This document shows positions 8,612 through 18,600 of a stretch of 64,000 nt of DNA, one piece after another. Position numbers and translations under genes: made by a program. The first letter of the stretch is position 1, and every line of letters begins with the position of its first letter. Where the stretch lies: positions 327,557 to 391,556 of the forward strand of contig JADBKP010000001.1 of assembly GCA_014896315.1 (NCBI GenBank), given 5' to 3'. The notes beneath the pieces are model-generated. The model saw only the letters and a list, made by a program, of their open reading frames with translations. It was not told the origin of the DNA and did not search any database. Source of the stretch: Limnochordales bacterium. Lineage in GTDB: Bacteria > Bacillota > Limnochordia > Limnochordales > DUMU01.

Positions 8612-11517
8612 GAACTCCCCGGGGGGTTTGTCTTGAGGGCAAAGAGCTCCGAGCCGCCCGTGGTAGCATAAAGCCGCCCGTCCCGGGCACCCGCGATGCG
8701 GTTGTACGAGCCAGCAAGCAGAACCACCTCATGGGTAACCGGGTCGACCCGGAAACTCACCCGGTTGGAGCTGGTCCCGTATATCTTGCCGTCCGGCCCA
8801 ATGGTCATAAACGACTCTCTCCACCCGTACTGCGCCACACTGTCGGGCAATACCCTGACCCGGATGACGACCCGGTCAGCGATAGGATCATAGGCAAAGA
8901 CGTAGTGCGGCGAAGACCCCCAAACCAGGCCGTCGGGGGCAACCAGCAGGGCGCCTATGGCCTCCTCACCCGGCAACGGGGTGATCTCACGGACCTTCTG
9001 CCGCGTTTTTGTATCCCAGACAAAGAGGCGGGCCCATCCCCGTGCTTTCTCAATCCCCAATCCACCTGTGACCGAAGTGGCGCCGTAGATCCACGTCTGG
9101 CCCGAGTCCTCAGGGGGGGCGGCCAGGGCAACCACGCTATGCTCGGGAACTATGTTGCTGAAGCTGATGAGCTGGTTGGTCTCGGGATCGAACTCAGCCA
9201 GGGCTCCGCCCCGCCGGCCATAGACCGGCACCGTACCGATGTAGACCTTGCCGGCGAAGGCTATCATGGCCACCGGCCGATCCTGATCGGGGATCGAGCC
9301 AACCTGGGTCATTCGGGCGGCATCCCCGGCTACCAGCGTTATCTCCCTGGCCTTTGCCCCTGTCGCTTCCGCACTTGATGCTTCGCCCCCTGCCCCGAGC
9401 CTTGCCGGAGCAGGGGCGCTGGCCGCTTCGTCCCGGTACTGGTAGTAGAAGATACGGGCACCAGGGTAGACACCGAAATATACCCGGGTTCCTGTCGATG
9501 GCGAAGAAAGGATGGCCAGACTATCAATTTGCCCGGTCCTCTCAACAGTCTCTATAGTCCCGGTGGCGGTGTCGAGCACGAATAGACCGCCGGGAGAGAT
9601 TCCACCCCCTGCTACCAGGTCGCCTTCCACGAGGCGCCCGTCACTGCGCCAGCGCAGGTTACCAGACAGGCTGTTGATGCGGACCGGACCTTTGGGAAGT
9701 TCCACCTTACCCATCCAGGGCTGCTTCTGCGTGAGGTTGAAGGCCCAGAAGTCCAGCCCGCCGGTCATGCCGACCAGCGCCAGCGGCTGCTCCTGGAAGA
9801 GACTCCGGCGGTTTTCGGGTATCGTATCAGGGTCGATCTCGGCCAGCCCCCAGGCAGTCATGCCGCTGGGCACGAAACCCATAATGCCGGAGCTGTACGG
9901 CATCAGTTCGTCCTTGATGAGATCGTAAGCGTAAAGTGAACCATTATGGGAGACGGGGGCGAGGTCGGTCCCGGGCAAGACAAACGATGGTAGCGGGCTA
10001 TTTATACCGGAGAGGGTCTTCAGAAGCGACAGGGTTCTAATGTCGTAGACCAGCACCGTGCCGCCGGAAACAGCCGCAAACAACCGCTCGCCGGCAACAC
10101 TCAGTTCTCCCATGATACCGGTAACCCTGTATGGGTCGGGCAGCAGTGAACGCCGCTCGCCGGTGCGAGGGTTCAAGGCGATCAGGTCGGCATGCTGGCT
10201 TCCTGTCGACACGAAGACCCACTCGCCGCCGGCCGCCACATGGCGGGCATACGCTTCACCCGGTTCGGCCGGCCCCAGATCCCGGACTTTTCTGGAAACA
10301 GGATCGTAGGCAAAGACTTTGCCGCCCGGGTAGGTGCCGCCGTAGATCGTCCCATCTGCTGCCGTGGCCAGCGACCAGATGATCGACTCACCCGGAACCG
10401 GATGCCCCAGCGCCTCAACCTGCAGGAGCTCCGCCGGCCGGTTGAGGTCCACCCGGAACCACTGGCCGTCAAGGGAGAAATAGAGCGCCCCCTCCAGGCC
10501 GAACGTGGCCGCCCAGGCCTGCCCGAAGGCAGCCGGAACCTCCAGCGTCCGCCACAACTTCCCGCAGGCTGCATCTACGATCGCCAACACCGGCCGGCCA
10601 TCTTCGGCCGGGATAGCAGCATAGATCGCCCGGGCCGGTCCGCCATTGGCCGGACCGGGACCCAGGACCACCTTCCGCATTGTCAGAGCCTTCAGTGGGT
10701 GACCCAACAAGACGCGGTGTTCAGGCCACGGCTCGGGTGCAAGCACCGGTGCCTGGAGGGCGGCAACTCCTGCCGCCCCTCCCTGCGCCGGCGCAATCGC
10801 TGCACCGGCCGGAAAAGCTGCAGCAGCCGCAGAAGCCGCCGTGGCGGTCAGGTCCTCGAACCTGACGTCGTCGAAGAAGACCACACCCCGGGCCGGCCCG
10901 CTGCTATAGAGCAGCACCGTGGCGGACCTGGCATCCTTGGGAGCAACGCCTTCCACCACGATTTCCGACCATTCGTCCTTGGTTCCCGGTTGCCACCGGA
11001 AGGTATTGAAGATCCGGTTACCCTTCTCATCCCAGAACTCCAGATAGACTGAACCGGTAGCCGTACGGACGTTGAACACATGCACGCTTACCCGGTACTG
11101 ATGGCCCGGCTGCACCGGTATCATCGCGCTGCGCAGTCCCAGGCCCAGGTCCGTCTGGGGATCGTCAAGCCGCAGACTCCACTCCCCTTCCCAGACCATC
11201 TCCTTGCTTAGCGTCAGGTGAGTACCCCACTTAGTCGCTCCAAAGAGAGATGGCCAGCCCTGCGGCAATCCATTGGCATCCACTCCGCCTTCGAACCCGG
11301 GATTGGGCAGCCCAGCCCCTCCTTGAGCTTCCATTGTGGTTTCGGCTTCGGTTCGAGCTGTCGTTTGAGCCTGCAAGATCTTGTCCCCTCCAAGCAATGG
11401 TCCCCACACCAGTCCTGTCACTAACCCTGCCGCCAGGGCAGTGGTGAGCACGGTCGCTGCTCTTTTGGATACCGCTGTGATAGTAGGCCTGCAGCTGGTA
11501 GTCGAAGTATCACCCAT
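8608..11517 (-). CDS. Secreted beta-propeller protein with N-terminal carbohydrate-binding-like domain
   Basis: The protein has 969 residues from ATG 11517 (AGGCAGGTG upstream); an ATG at 11559 would add 14 residues without a good ribosome site. Residues about 15-50 form an export signal with a hydrophobic stretch (VLTTALAAGLVTGLVW). Residues about 65-220 (LPNPGFEGG to GVVFFDDVRFEDL) have the layout of a CBM4/9-type jelly roll. The rest is a series of blades with repeats such as GTIYGGTYPGGKVFAYDP, GLVWGSSPHYVFAYDP and GKIYGTSSNRVSFRVDP, typical of PQQ/kelch-like propellers and of lyase-associated propellers. It probably binds or cleaves an extracellular glycan. It lies 54 bases after the solute-binding gene at 11572 and is likely co-transcribed with it. 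Confidence 0.8.
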   Translation of the reverse strand: MGDTSTTSCRPTITAVSKRAATVLTTALAAGLVTGLVWGPLLGGDKILQAQTTARTEAETTMEAQGGAGLPNPGFEGGVDANGLPQGWPSLFGATKWGTHLTLSKEMVWEGEWSLRLDDPQTDLGLGLRSAMIPVQPGHQYRVSVHVFNVRTATGSVYLEFWDEKGNRIFNTFRWQPGTKDEWSEIVVEGVAPKDARSATVLLYSSGPARGVVFFDDVRFEDLTATAASAAAAAFPAGAAIAPAQGGAAGVAALQAPVLAPEPWPEHRVLLGHPLKALTMRKVVLGPGPANGGPARAIYAAIPAEDGRPVLAIVDAACGKLWRTLEVPAAFGQAWAATFGLEGALYFSLDGQWFRVDLNRPAELLQVEALGHPVPGESIIWSLATAADGTIYGGTYPGGKVFAYDPVSRKVRDLGPAEPGEAYARHVAAGGEWVFVSTGSQHADLIALNPRTGERRSLLPDPYRVTGIMGELSVAGERLFAAVSGGTVLVYDIRTLSLLKTLSGINSPLPSFVLPGTDLAPVSHNGSLYAYDLIKDELMPYSSGIMGFVPSGMTAWGLAEIDPDTIPENRRSLFQEQPLALVGMTGGLDFWAFNLTQKQPWMGKVELPKGPVRINSLSGNLRWRSDGRLVEGDLVAGGGISPGGLFVLDTATGTIETVERTGQIDSLAILSSPSTGTRVYFGVYPGARIFYYQYRDEAASAPAPARLGAGGEASSAEATGAKAREITLVAGDAARMTQVGSIPDQDRPVAMIAFAGKVYIGTVPVYGRRGGALAEFDPETNQLISFSNIVPEHSVVALAAPPEDSGQTWIYGATSVTGGLGIEKARGWARLFVWDTKTRQKVREITPLPGEEAIGALLVAPDGLVWGSSPHYVFAYDPIADRVVIRVRVLPDSVAQYGWRESFMTIGPDGKIYGTSSNRVSFRVDPVTHEVVLLAGSYNRIAGARDGRLYATTGGSELFALKTNPPGSS

Positions 11518-11571
11518 AGTCACACCTGCCTGTTGCTTGTTGTCCGGGCTAACCGGCATCCTGGGCCAGGA

Positions 11572-12906
11572 CTACCGCTTCACAGCCTGCCGCAGGGCGG
11601 CGCGCCACTTATCGGCCACCTCCCGAATCGCCTGCTCCAGATCCTTCTGCCCCTGGGCCACCGCATTGAGAGCTGCCGCTATGTCGCTCCTGTAATTTAG
11701 CGCGGTGAGAGGGTTGTCGAGCGTATTGAGCCGCCCCTGTTCCGCCACAAGCAACCAGACGTAGTCTTTGATGTCCTTCCGCCGGCTCAGCCACTCCCGG
11801 GCCAGCGAAAAGGTGGGCGGAATCGCTCCCTGGTAGACGGGGCGCATCGGATTTAGCCTATCACCTGCCAGGAAGCCCTCGTCCGAGACGAAGAACTTGA
11901 GAAACTCCCAGGCTTCCTTGGGATGGGGAGCATCGGCAAAGATACCGGCCGCACTGGGAATAAGCATGGTATGGCGTCCTGCCGGTCCCCTGGCCAGCGG
12001 AGCGATGTCCCACTTCACCTGATCGGGGGCAAAATAACGCGTCGAGTGCACCATAGCAACTTTGGCCGTGCGGAAGAGTTCATCCTGGTTGCCGGTGCTG
12101 ATGCCCGGTTCGTCATAGGGCTTGCCGCCCACGATCCGCGGCCCGATGTGATGCTTGTAGTACAGTTCGTAATAAAACCGCAAACCATGGAGAGAAGCCG
12201 GACTATCAATGAGGGTATCAGTGAAATCGGCGTTCCATATATCACCGCCCGCTTGCCAGATCCAGATGGGGAAGCGATTGGCGTTACCCCAGCTGTCGTA
12301 GAAACCAAACAGATCCGGGTATTTGTCCCCGTTGAGGTCCCGGGTCAGCTTCTTGCCCGCAGCCACCAGCGTATCCCAGGTCCAGCTTTCGCCGGGATAA
12401 GGCACGCCTGCCTCGTCCATGAGGGTCCGGTTGTAAACCAATGCTACCGCTCCCCAGGCCCGGGGCAAAGCATACTGTTTCCCCTTCCACTGCATGGCCC
12501 GCAGCAGTTCAGGAAAGTACTGGCGCAGATCAAACCCCTTGTCATTGCGAATGAGATCGTCAAGCGGGCGGAAAAGGCCGTTCTGTGCATATAGCGGGAC
12601 CAAACCGCCATCGATATGGATCACATCCGGTACAGACCCGCCCGCGACAGAGACCAGCAGCTTTTGCATGTCACCGTAGACTACTTCCACCTTGATATCC
12701 GGATGCTTGGCTTCGAACGCCTTGATCGTTTCCCTACTCCAGGCAACCCAGTCCTCCTGGTTCGGCCCGAAGTAGGTTATCGTGGTACGGGCATTGGCTA
12801 CGGCCGCGAGGAGAACAAGCAGCATGGCGAACATCCACGCGCCGGCCACCCAACCCGTGAGCCGACCGCACCTGAAACCTCCACGCCAGGTATTACGCCA
12901 ACCCAT
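11572..12906 (-). CDS. ABC transporter sugar-binding protein
   Basis: ATG 12906 lies seven bases after GGGGG; a GTG two codons upstream is possible. The N-terminus has a long signal peptide (GWVAGAWMFAMLLVLLAAVANA) without a lipobox cysteine. The mature part is a family 1 solute-binding protein: FEAKHPDIKVEVVYGD, PDVIHIDGG, ALPRAWGAVALVYNRTLMDEAG and HPKEAWEFLKFFVSDEG. Hallmark aromatic residues (WIWQAGGDIW) suggest an oligosaccharide ligand. No permease or ATPase gene accompanies it; the next gene on the strand is the beta-propeller protein. The pair may work together in recognition and capture of a glycan, with the permease encoded elsewhere. Confidence 0.93.
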   Translation of the reverse strand: MGWRNTWRGGFRCGRLTGWVAGAWMFAMLLVLLAAVANARTTITYFGPNQEDWVAWSRETIKAFEAKHPDIKVEVVYGDMQKLLVSVAGGSVPDVIHIDGGLVPLYAQNGLFRPLDDLIRNDKGFDLRQYFPELLRAMQWKGKQYALPRAWGAVALVYNRTLMDEAGVPYPGESWTWDTLVAAGKKLTRDLNGDKYPDLFGFYDSWGNANRFPIWIWQAGGDIWNADFTDTLIDSPASLHGLRFYYELYYKHHIGPRIVGGKPYDEPGISTGNQDELFRTAKVAMVHSTRYFAPDQVKWDIAPLARGPAGRHTMLIPSAAGIFADAPHPKEAWEFLKFFVSDEGFLAGDRLNPMRPVYQGAIPPTFSLAREWLSRRKDIKDYVWLLVAEQGRLNTLDNPLTALNYRSDIAAALNAVAQGQKDLEQAIREVADKWRAALRQAVKR

Positions 12907-13156
12907 GTACACACCCCCGTGATCGTTAAGTACATCGACTTACCATCTGCCGTATTCGGCAGCGGCAGCCTCGCTCCTGCGTCCTTCCCGGGCCCAACTG
13001 CAGAAAGAGGAAGACGGTCATCGGAATCGAACTAGACACCAGACAATGACAAGCGCCATGAAACTGGACAAGCAACAAGCACCCGGCCGAGCCAGCGTAC
13101 TCCATCCGCCGCAGGGTACGAACAGGGTACGAGATTCACGAAAGGGGAGGTTTGCC

Positions 13157-15646
13157 ATGGGAAGAAGAGGGCTAAGGGTAAGAGTCGTCCTGGCTCTGAC
13201 TGGCCTGATCTCGATACTGGCCATCGCCACGCACGGACTGGAGATGGAGGCCGGGCCGAGCGCGAACCCCGGCGTCGGGGCTGACCCGCACTTCCCGGCA
13301 GCCGCTGCACCACTTATCGGTATCGTCAACCGGGACGCGGATGCCAGCTGGTATGGTCCCCAGGAATGGGTCTCCTGGGTAAACGCTCTCACCTCTGTCC
13401 TCTCTGCCGAAGGGCTGGCCTTCGCTTACGTGGATGGCACCGAACTGGCCCGGGGAGACCTGGCCGGGTATGCCCTGGTCATCTTCCCCACAAACCCGGT
13501 CCTGACCGAGGCCGAAGTGGCCGCCGTCACTCGCTTCGTTGCCGGTGGCGGCCGGGTGCTGGCCTTTTGGGAGACAGGAGCATATCAGCCCGACCGGACT
13601 CTGCGCACAGAAAACGCTCTCGCTCCGGTCCTGTCGCTCCGCATGTACGGGGAAGATAGCGGCGCGGGCCGGTTCACCTACATTGAGAAGACCCCGGACG
13701 GGGCAGCCCTCTTTGCCGAACTGCCTCCTCTTGTTGCCACTGCGACGGCGCACCCGGTCATGCTGACGGCGCCCGCCGGGGATGCAATGGTGCTTGCCAT
13801 CTGGCTGGACAGCGACATGATCAGCCACTCCGCCCCCCGCGATCGGAACGCCGCCGCAATACAGGCTCCGCACGCGCTCTACATAGGCTATAACCTCCTG
13901 GCAGCCGCGGCGGGTAGCCCCGACTCCGACACTGGCTCCGACACTTCTCAGGTGCTGGCCGCCCGCCGGCTGCTCGCCAACGCGGTCCGCCTGGCACTGG
14001 GCGAAGAGGCCCGGGCCGAAGCAGAGCGGGCGGTCAACCAGGCAGGCGAGGCATTGGAGAAGGTGACGCAGGACCTCAACCAGGCCCGGCAGCGCCTGGC
14101 GTTCATCCCTTACGGGAAAATCGAAGCTCTGCTCGGCCAGACCCGCTCACAGTGGGAAGAAGCCAGGACCAGTCTCGCAACCGGCAACTTTGACGCAGCC
14201 CGGGAGGAGGCACTGGCCGCCTACCAGCTTGCCCTCAGCATATCCCCGTTGACCCAGGAGGTTCGCCCCGTCGGCCTGCGGGGAGCATGGATGGGAGCCG
14301 GGAGCCTGGCAGCCCTGGGGGGCCGCGCCGGGGTCAGACTCTTCCTCGACCAGATGCAGGAGCTGGGGATCAACACTCTCTTCCCGGAGATCATCCGCCG
14401 GGGGGTGGCCGCTTTCTGGACCGAAGTCGGCTACCGTGACCCCGCCTTCGCCGCCTGGACGGAAGATCCGTTGGCGGTACTGGTCGAGGAGGCACACCAA
14501 CGGGGTATCCAGGTTCATCCCTGGGTATGGGTCTTCAACGTCGGCATCGGCGAGGAGACCTCTCCCGTCCTCCGCGACCACCCTGAATGGCGAGAGCTCT
14601 CACAGAAGGGCGATCCGATCGCGCCGCCGTCCGGTTCATCCTGGCTCAACCCTTCCCTGCCGGAAGTACGCGAGTACCTGAAGAATCTCTTCCTTGAGGT
14701 AGTCACCCGTTATCCGGTCGACGGCATCCACCTTGACTACATCCGTTACCCTGAAAGCACCTCTGACGTGGTGTTCGGTTATTCCCCCGCTTCGGTGGCT
14801 GCGTTCATGGCCCGGTACGGGATCGATCCCCGAAAGATCCGTCCCGGCAGCCGCGAAGCAACGCTCTGGGACGACTGGCGGCGGGAGAACATCACCAGCT
14901 TCGTGCAGGAGGTGGCCGCGGCGGTGCGGGCAAAGCGCCCAGACCTCCTGGTCTCAGCTGCTGTCATTCCCGAACCCGACCGGGCCCGGAGCACCACCAT
15001 GCAGGACTGGAAGCTCTGGCTCGACCGCGGCTTTGTGGACTTCGTCGTCACCATGGCGTACTCCAGCAACGAACCGCTGCTGGAACGGTATCTCTCGCAG
15101 ATCGATGCCGCCGCCGGCAACGACAAGCTGGTCTTCCCCGGGCTGGCGGTCTGGGTAAACAACCCGGAGGCGCTGGTGCGGCAGGTAGCCATGGCGAGGG
15201 CACATAACGCCCCGGGAGAGGTATTCTTTGCCACCGACTACCTCTCCACCCAGCACCAGGAAGCGTTGCAGGCCGCCTTTTACCACCGGCCAGCGGTATC
15301 GCCGCTGGCCGACCCGGTGGGTGGCGCCGCCCTGGTACTGGCAGACCTGACCGCCAGGATCGAATTCTTCTACCAGATCGGGGCTCTCGACAACCCCGGC
15401 CGGCAGCAGTGGCTCGCCCGCCGGGATCAACTGGTCGACGCCTTCCTGGCCAGTGTCACGGACCAGGGCACAGCAGATCGTCTGGCCAGACGGTTCGCTG
15501 AGGCCCGGCCCAGCGTAGAGGTGGGCCAGGTTGACCCCTCTGCTTTCTGCCCGAACCGGTACTGGGTGCAACTCTCGCTCCAGCGGGATCTGGGACTGGC
15601 AACCCGCCTGCTGCGCTGGGCGGCCAGCCGTCCGTTCCTATGGTGA
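13157..15646 (+). CDS. Secreted GHL10 (family 10 glycosylhydrolase-like) protein
   Basis: Start ATG 13157 (MGRRGLRVRVVLALTG) follows GGGGAGG and gives 829 residues with an N-terminal signal. Residues about 50-290 form an alpha/beta domain (YALVIFPTNPVLTEAEVAAV, GGGRVLAFWETG) resembling a class I amidotransferase fold found in some glycosidases. A helical coiled segment follows (about 295-385, AERAVNQAGEALEKV). Residues about 390-700 are the GHL10 TIM barrel: RGAWMG, GINTLFPEIIRRG, HPWVWVFNVG, DGIHLDYIRYP and VTMAYSSNE. The D-Y-I-R-Y-P segment carries the likely catalytic carboxylate. The family is thought to cleave wall or glycosaminoglycan-type glycans. The end overlaps the convergent gene by 9 bases. 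Confidence 0.88.
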   Translation: MGRRGLRVRVVLALTGLISILAIATHGLEMEAGPSANPGVGADPHFPAAAAPLIGIVNRDADASWYGPQEWVSWVNALTSVLSAEGLAFAYVDGTELARGDLAGYALVIFPTNPVLTEAEVAAVTRFVAGGGRVLAFWETGAYQPDRTLRTENALAPVLSLRMYGEDSGAGRFTYIEKTPDGAALFAELPPLVATATAHPVMLTAPAGDAMVLAIWLDSDMISHSAPRDRNAAAIQAPHALYIGYNLLAAAAGSPDSDTGSDTSQVLAARRLLANAVRLALGEEARAEAERAVNQAGEALEKVTQDLNQARQRLAFIPYGKIEALLGQTRSQWEEARTSLATGNFDAAREEALAAYQLALSISPLTQEVRPVGLRGAWMGAGSLAALGGRAGVRLFLDQMQELGINTLFPEIIRRGVAAFWTEVGYRDPAFAAWTEDPLAVLVEEAHQRGIQVHPWVWVFNVGIGEETSPVLRDHPEWRELSQKGDPIAPPSGSSWLNPSLPEVREYLKNLFLEVVTRYPVDGIHLDYIRYPESTSDVVFGYSPASVAAFMARYGIDPRKIRPGSREATLWDDWRRENITSFVQEVAAAVRAKRPDLLVSAAVIPEPDRARSTTMQDWKLWLDRGFVDFVVTMAYSSNEPLLERYLSQIDAAAGNDKLVFPGLAVWVNNPEALVRQVAMARAHNAPGEVFFATDYLSTQHQEALQAAFYHRPAVSPLADPVGGAALVLADLTARIEFFYQIGALDNPGRQQWLARRDQLVDAFLASVTDQGTADRLARRFAEARPSVEVGQVDPSAFCPNRYWVQLSLQRDLGLATRLLRWAASRPFLW

Positions 15647-18600
15647 ACCGATGCGGCGCTGCCCGCGCCAGCCGTTCTGCATCAGGAAAAGCTCCTGGTA
15701 GGCCAGTTCGATGGCGCGGCTGCCGGGCGGATAAGGTCCGTCGACGATGAAGGAGAATGATTCGTCTGGAGCAGAGGTTGCGGCGGGCGCAGAAACCAGC
15801 TCGCTCCAGATGCCGCCCAGGGAAACAACGGCTGCGGGATCACCGACCACGATGAGGCTCTGGCGGGCGGCCGTGAGTAACCCGTAGACAAACTCGGGAT
15901 GCCGAGCAAGATATGCTCGGTGAACGGTGGGAGAGTCCGCTGACAGCACCAGGCTTGCCAGCACCACGTCAAAGCAGCGCCCGGAAAGAGCGTCCAGATG
16001 GAGGACGCAGATATCGGCTATCTCCTCGTAGCCGTCGGGCAAAAGGGCCGCCAGTTTGTGGAGCAGCAGATCCCGCTGGCGGGAGAATGGTGTGACGACG
16101 GCGACGGTCATGACGCCGGGCGCAGCCCCTTCACCCGCCGCTTTCCGGCCAAGCTTCTCCAGCCAGCCGCTGAGTAGCCGTAGGATGGCCTCCGCCTCGT
16201 CCAGGTTGTAAGCGCTGCCGCTGGCAGGAGAGTGGAGCTGCCCGCGGACAACCTCCCATCGGAAGGCAGAGGCTCCGGTCCGCTCTCCCCAAGCGCCTAC
16301 CGGTGGCCCGGCCGGCAACAAGTTTCCACCAAAGTAGAGACGGTTGAGTAACGTGCCGAGGGGAAAGGCCCTGTGGCGCAGGAATCCTTCCGCCGGCGCG
16401 TGGGGTTTCTCGGCGCTCTGCTGCTGCCGCTGCCAGCGCATACTGCTAACCGGCCAGCCATAGAGCACCCAGTCCAGCCCCAGCAGGCCGCAGGAGGATG
16501 CCAGCTGCTGGTGAACTTCGGGCGAACCCGTCCGCGAGTAGACTCTCTCGCCGAGGGCTTCTGCTTCGCTGCGGGCATCGCCCACCAGGACGACGGAGGA
16601 GGCGCGGGCTGCCAGGGGCAAGACGGCTGCCAGCGGTATTCCTTCCGCCCCGCCCACGACCAGCAGGTCAAAAAGGGCCGGCAGAGGGGGAAGAGGCTCC
16701 AGCGCGTCCGCCTGGGGCAGAATCCAGACGGGCAGGGCCGGCAGGATGGCGGCCAGGCTTTCGTTCCACGCCCTGTCCAGCTCCTGACCCGCCATCGAAC
16801 CGGCTGCCGCCGCCAGCTCAGCTTGCAGCCGCGGCAACAACTCGAGCCTGTCAACGACCGCGTCTGGTAGAGAGTCAAGCTCATACTCGCGGCGCGCCCG
16901 GGCTGCCTCCCGTGCCGCCTGCGCGAGCTTGGCCCAGCTTGCGGCCAGAAGGCGCGGCAGAGCTTGGGGCGAGTCCCACTCCCCCGCCCCGGCTTCTAGC
17001 TTCAGTTGCTGGTACCGCCCGAACAGCTCGGCGTACTTGAACGCCGCTCGCAGCAGGCGGAGCCTTTTCACCATCTCTTCGGCATCGTCAGAAAGAGGGG
17101 CAACGAACCAGTCACCGGAGTTGAGCCCTGCTCTATGAAGCAATGAACGAACCTGCCACTCAAGCTGCGACAGAACCCGGTGCCGGCGCCTCCGCGGCCA
17201 GAGACGCTCCCACCAGTACCACCGGCCGGCCGCCACCCGCTCGGCCTCAAGAAGAAGACCTTCCACTTCCTTGACCAATGCGCCGAACTCGCCGGCCGCC
17301 CTCTGGACCTCACGCTCCGCCAACGTCAGTAAGGAGGACGGAAGGGCCGCGGCGGTCTCCTTCAGCTCCTTCTCCAGGGCGGCCAGGTTCTTGCCTGCCT
17401 CAGCAGCGCGTTGAACCATCTCCTCGCACTGCCGCAACTCCTGCCACGCTGCGCCAAGTTGCCCCTCGCAGCCCAGTGCGAACCTCTCAGCGGGCGGTGG
17501 GGCCAGCGGGCGACGGCAACGGAGCACCCACTGAAGGTCTGCGAACACCCGTTGGCGCTCCACCGCTCCGCCCCAGATGGCGACGGTGGGCAGAGAAGTG
17601 ATTGTAGCGAAACGGTGATGAATCTCTCGCGCTTCGGTCTCGCCGGGAACGAGAACCAGCACCCGCTGCCCTGCATACCAGCCGTTCAGAATCAGATGGA
17701 AGAGGTACTCCTGCAGGTGATCGCCAGCCGGCACATCGAGGTAGACCCAGCCCCGGCGGCGGGCAGCCATTCGCAATACCCGGCCCATCCGTTCACGTTC
17801 CGCCGGACTGAAAGGAGAAAGAAGCAGCGGAAGGTGGGTGGCAGAAGCCCCGTCTGGCTGCGGAGGCTCGCCGTCCTGAGAGGTTCCATCCGCTGTTTCG
17901 TCCAGGTTCATCGCCGGTTCTTCGACTCGGTCCTGCGCCCTGCTGCTGTCCTGGCCTTCGCCTTCGGCCCATAGCTCTCCCAGCACTGCCGGTCTTTCCA
18001 GGAGGTACTCCCAATCCTCCCACAGCCAGAGCGGCAGCCGCGGGCTTGGCCCCCGAAAGAGAATCGCACAGTCGTAAACGGCGGGTGCAGGGCCTCCGGC
18101 GCCGGCATTGACATCGGCCTTGACCTGGGCCTCGGGCCTGGCTTTGGCTGCAGCCCGGGCTGCGGCCCGGGGCAACGTGCAGGCCCCAAGCTCTGACTCG
18201 GCCTTCAGCTCTGCGGCGGCTCTTGCGGCTTCGCCCGAGCTGGCAGCTTCGGCCTCAGCCTGAGCCACAGCCCGGGCTTTGCCTTCGACCGCCGCCGGCA
18301 ACGCGCCCTCCTGCAGGGCACCGGGCACGCGGCCTTCGCCCGGCCACGGCCCCGGCCCAAGCTCTAGCTCCTCGACCAGCGACGCCAGCGCAGCTTGAAA
18401 GGCCTCAACCCTTCGCGGGCCGGGTTCACTCCCCTCGGCCAGCACCCCCCGCAGCACCATCAACTTCCTCCAGATGAGCCGCCGGCGTTGCGCATCGGCC
18501 GGAATCAAAGCTGGGTTGATCTGGAGCTCTTCACCGGAGACCGGCCAGGCAGCAAAAAGTACCGGCAGAAATTCACCGCCGGCGCAAACAACGAGGGGAT

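Noticed and set aside
10192-11052. 286-codon plus-strand open frame inside the beta-propeller gene
   Set aside because: Antisense shadow rich in Arg, Pro and Gly, with no ribosome site or motif.
18080-18360. Ala/Glu-rich repeat-like stretch in the helicase-like gene as a separate repeat element
   Set aside because: The codons are imperfect and in frame; it is a low-complexity protein linker.
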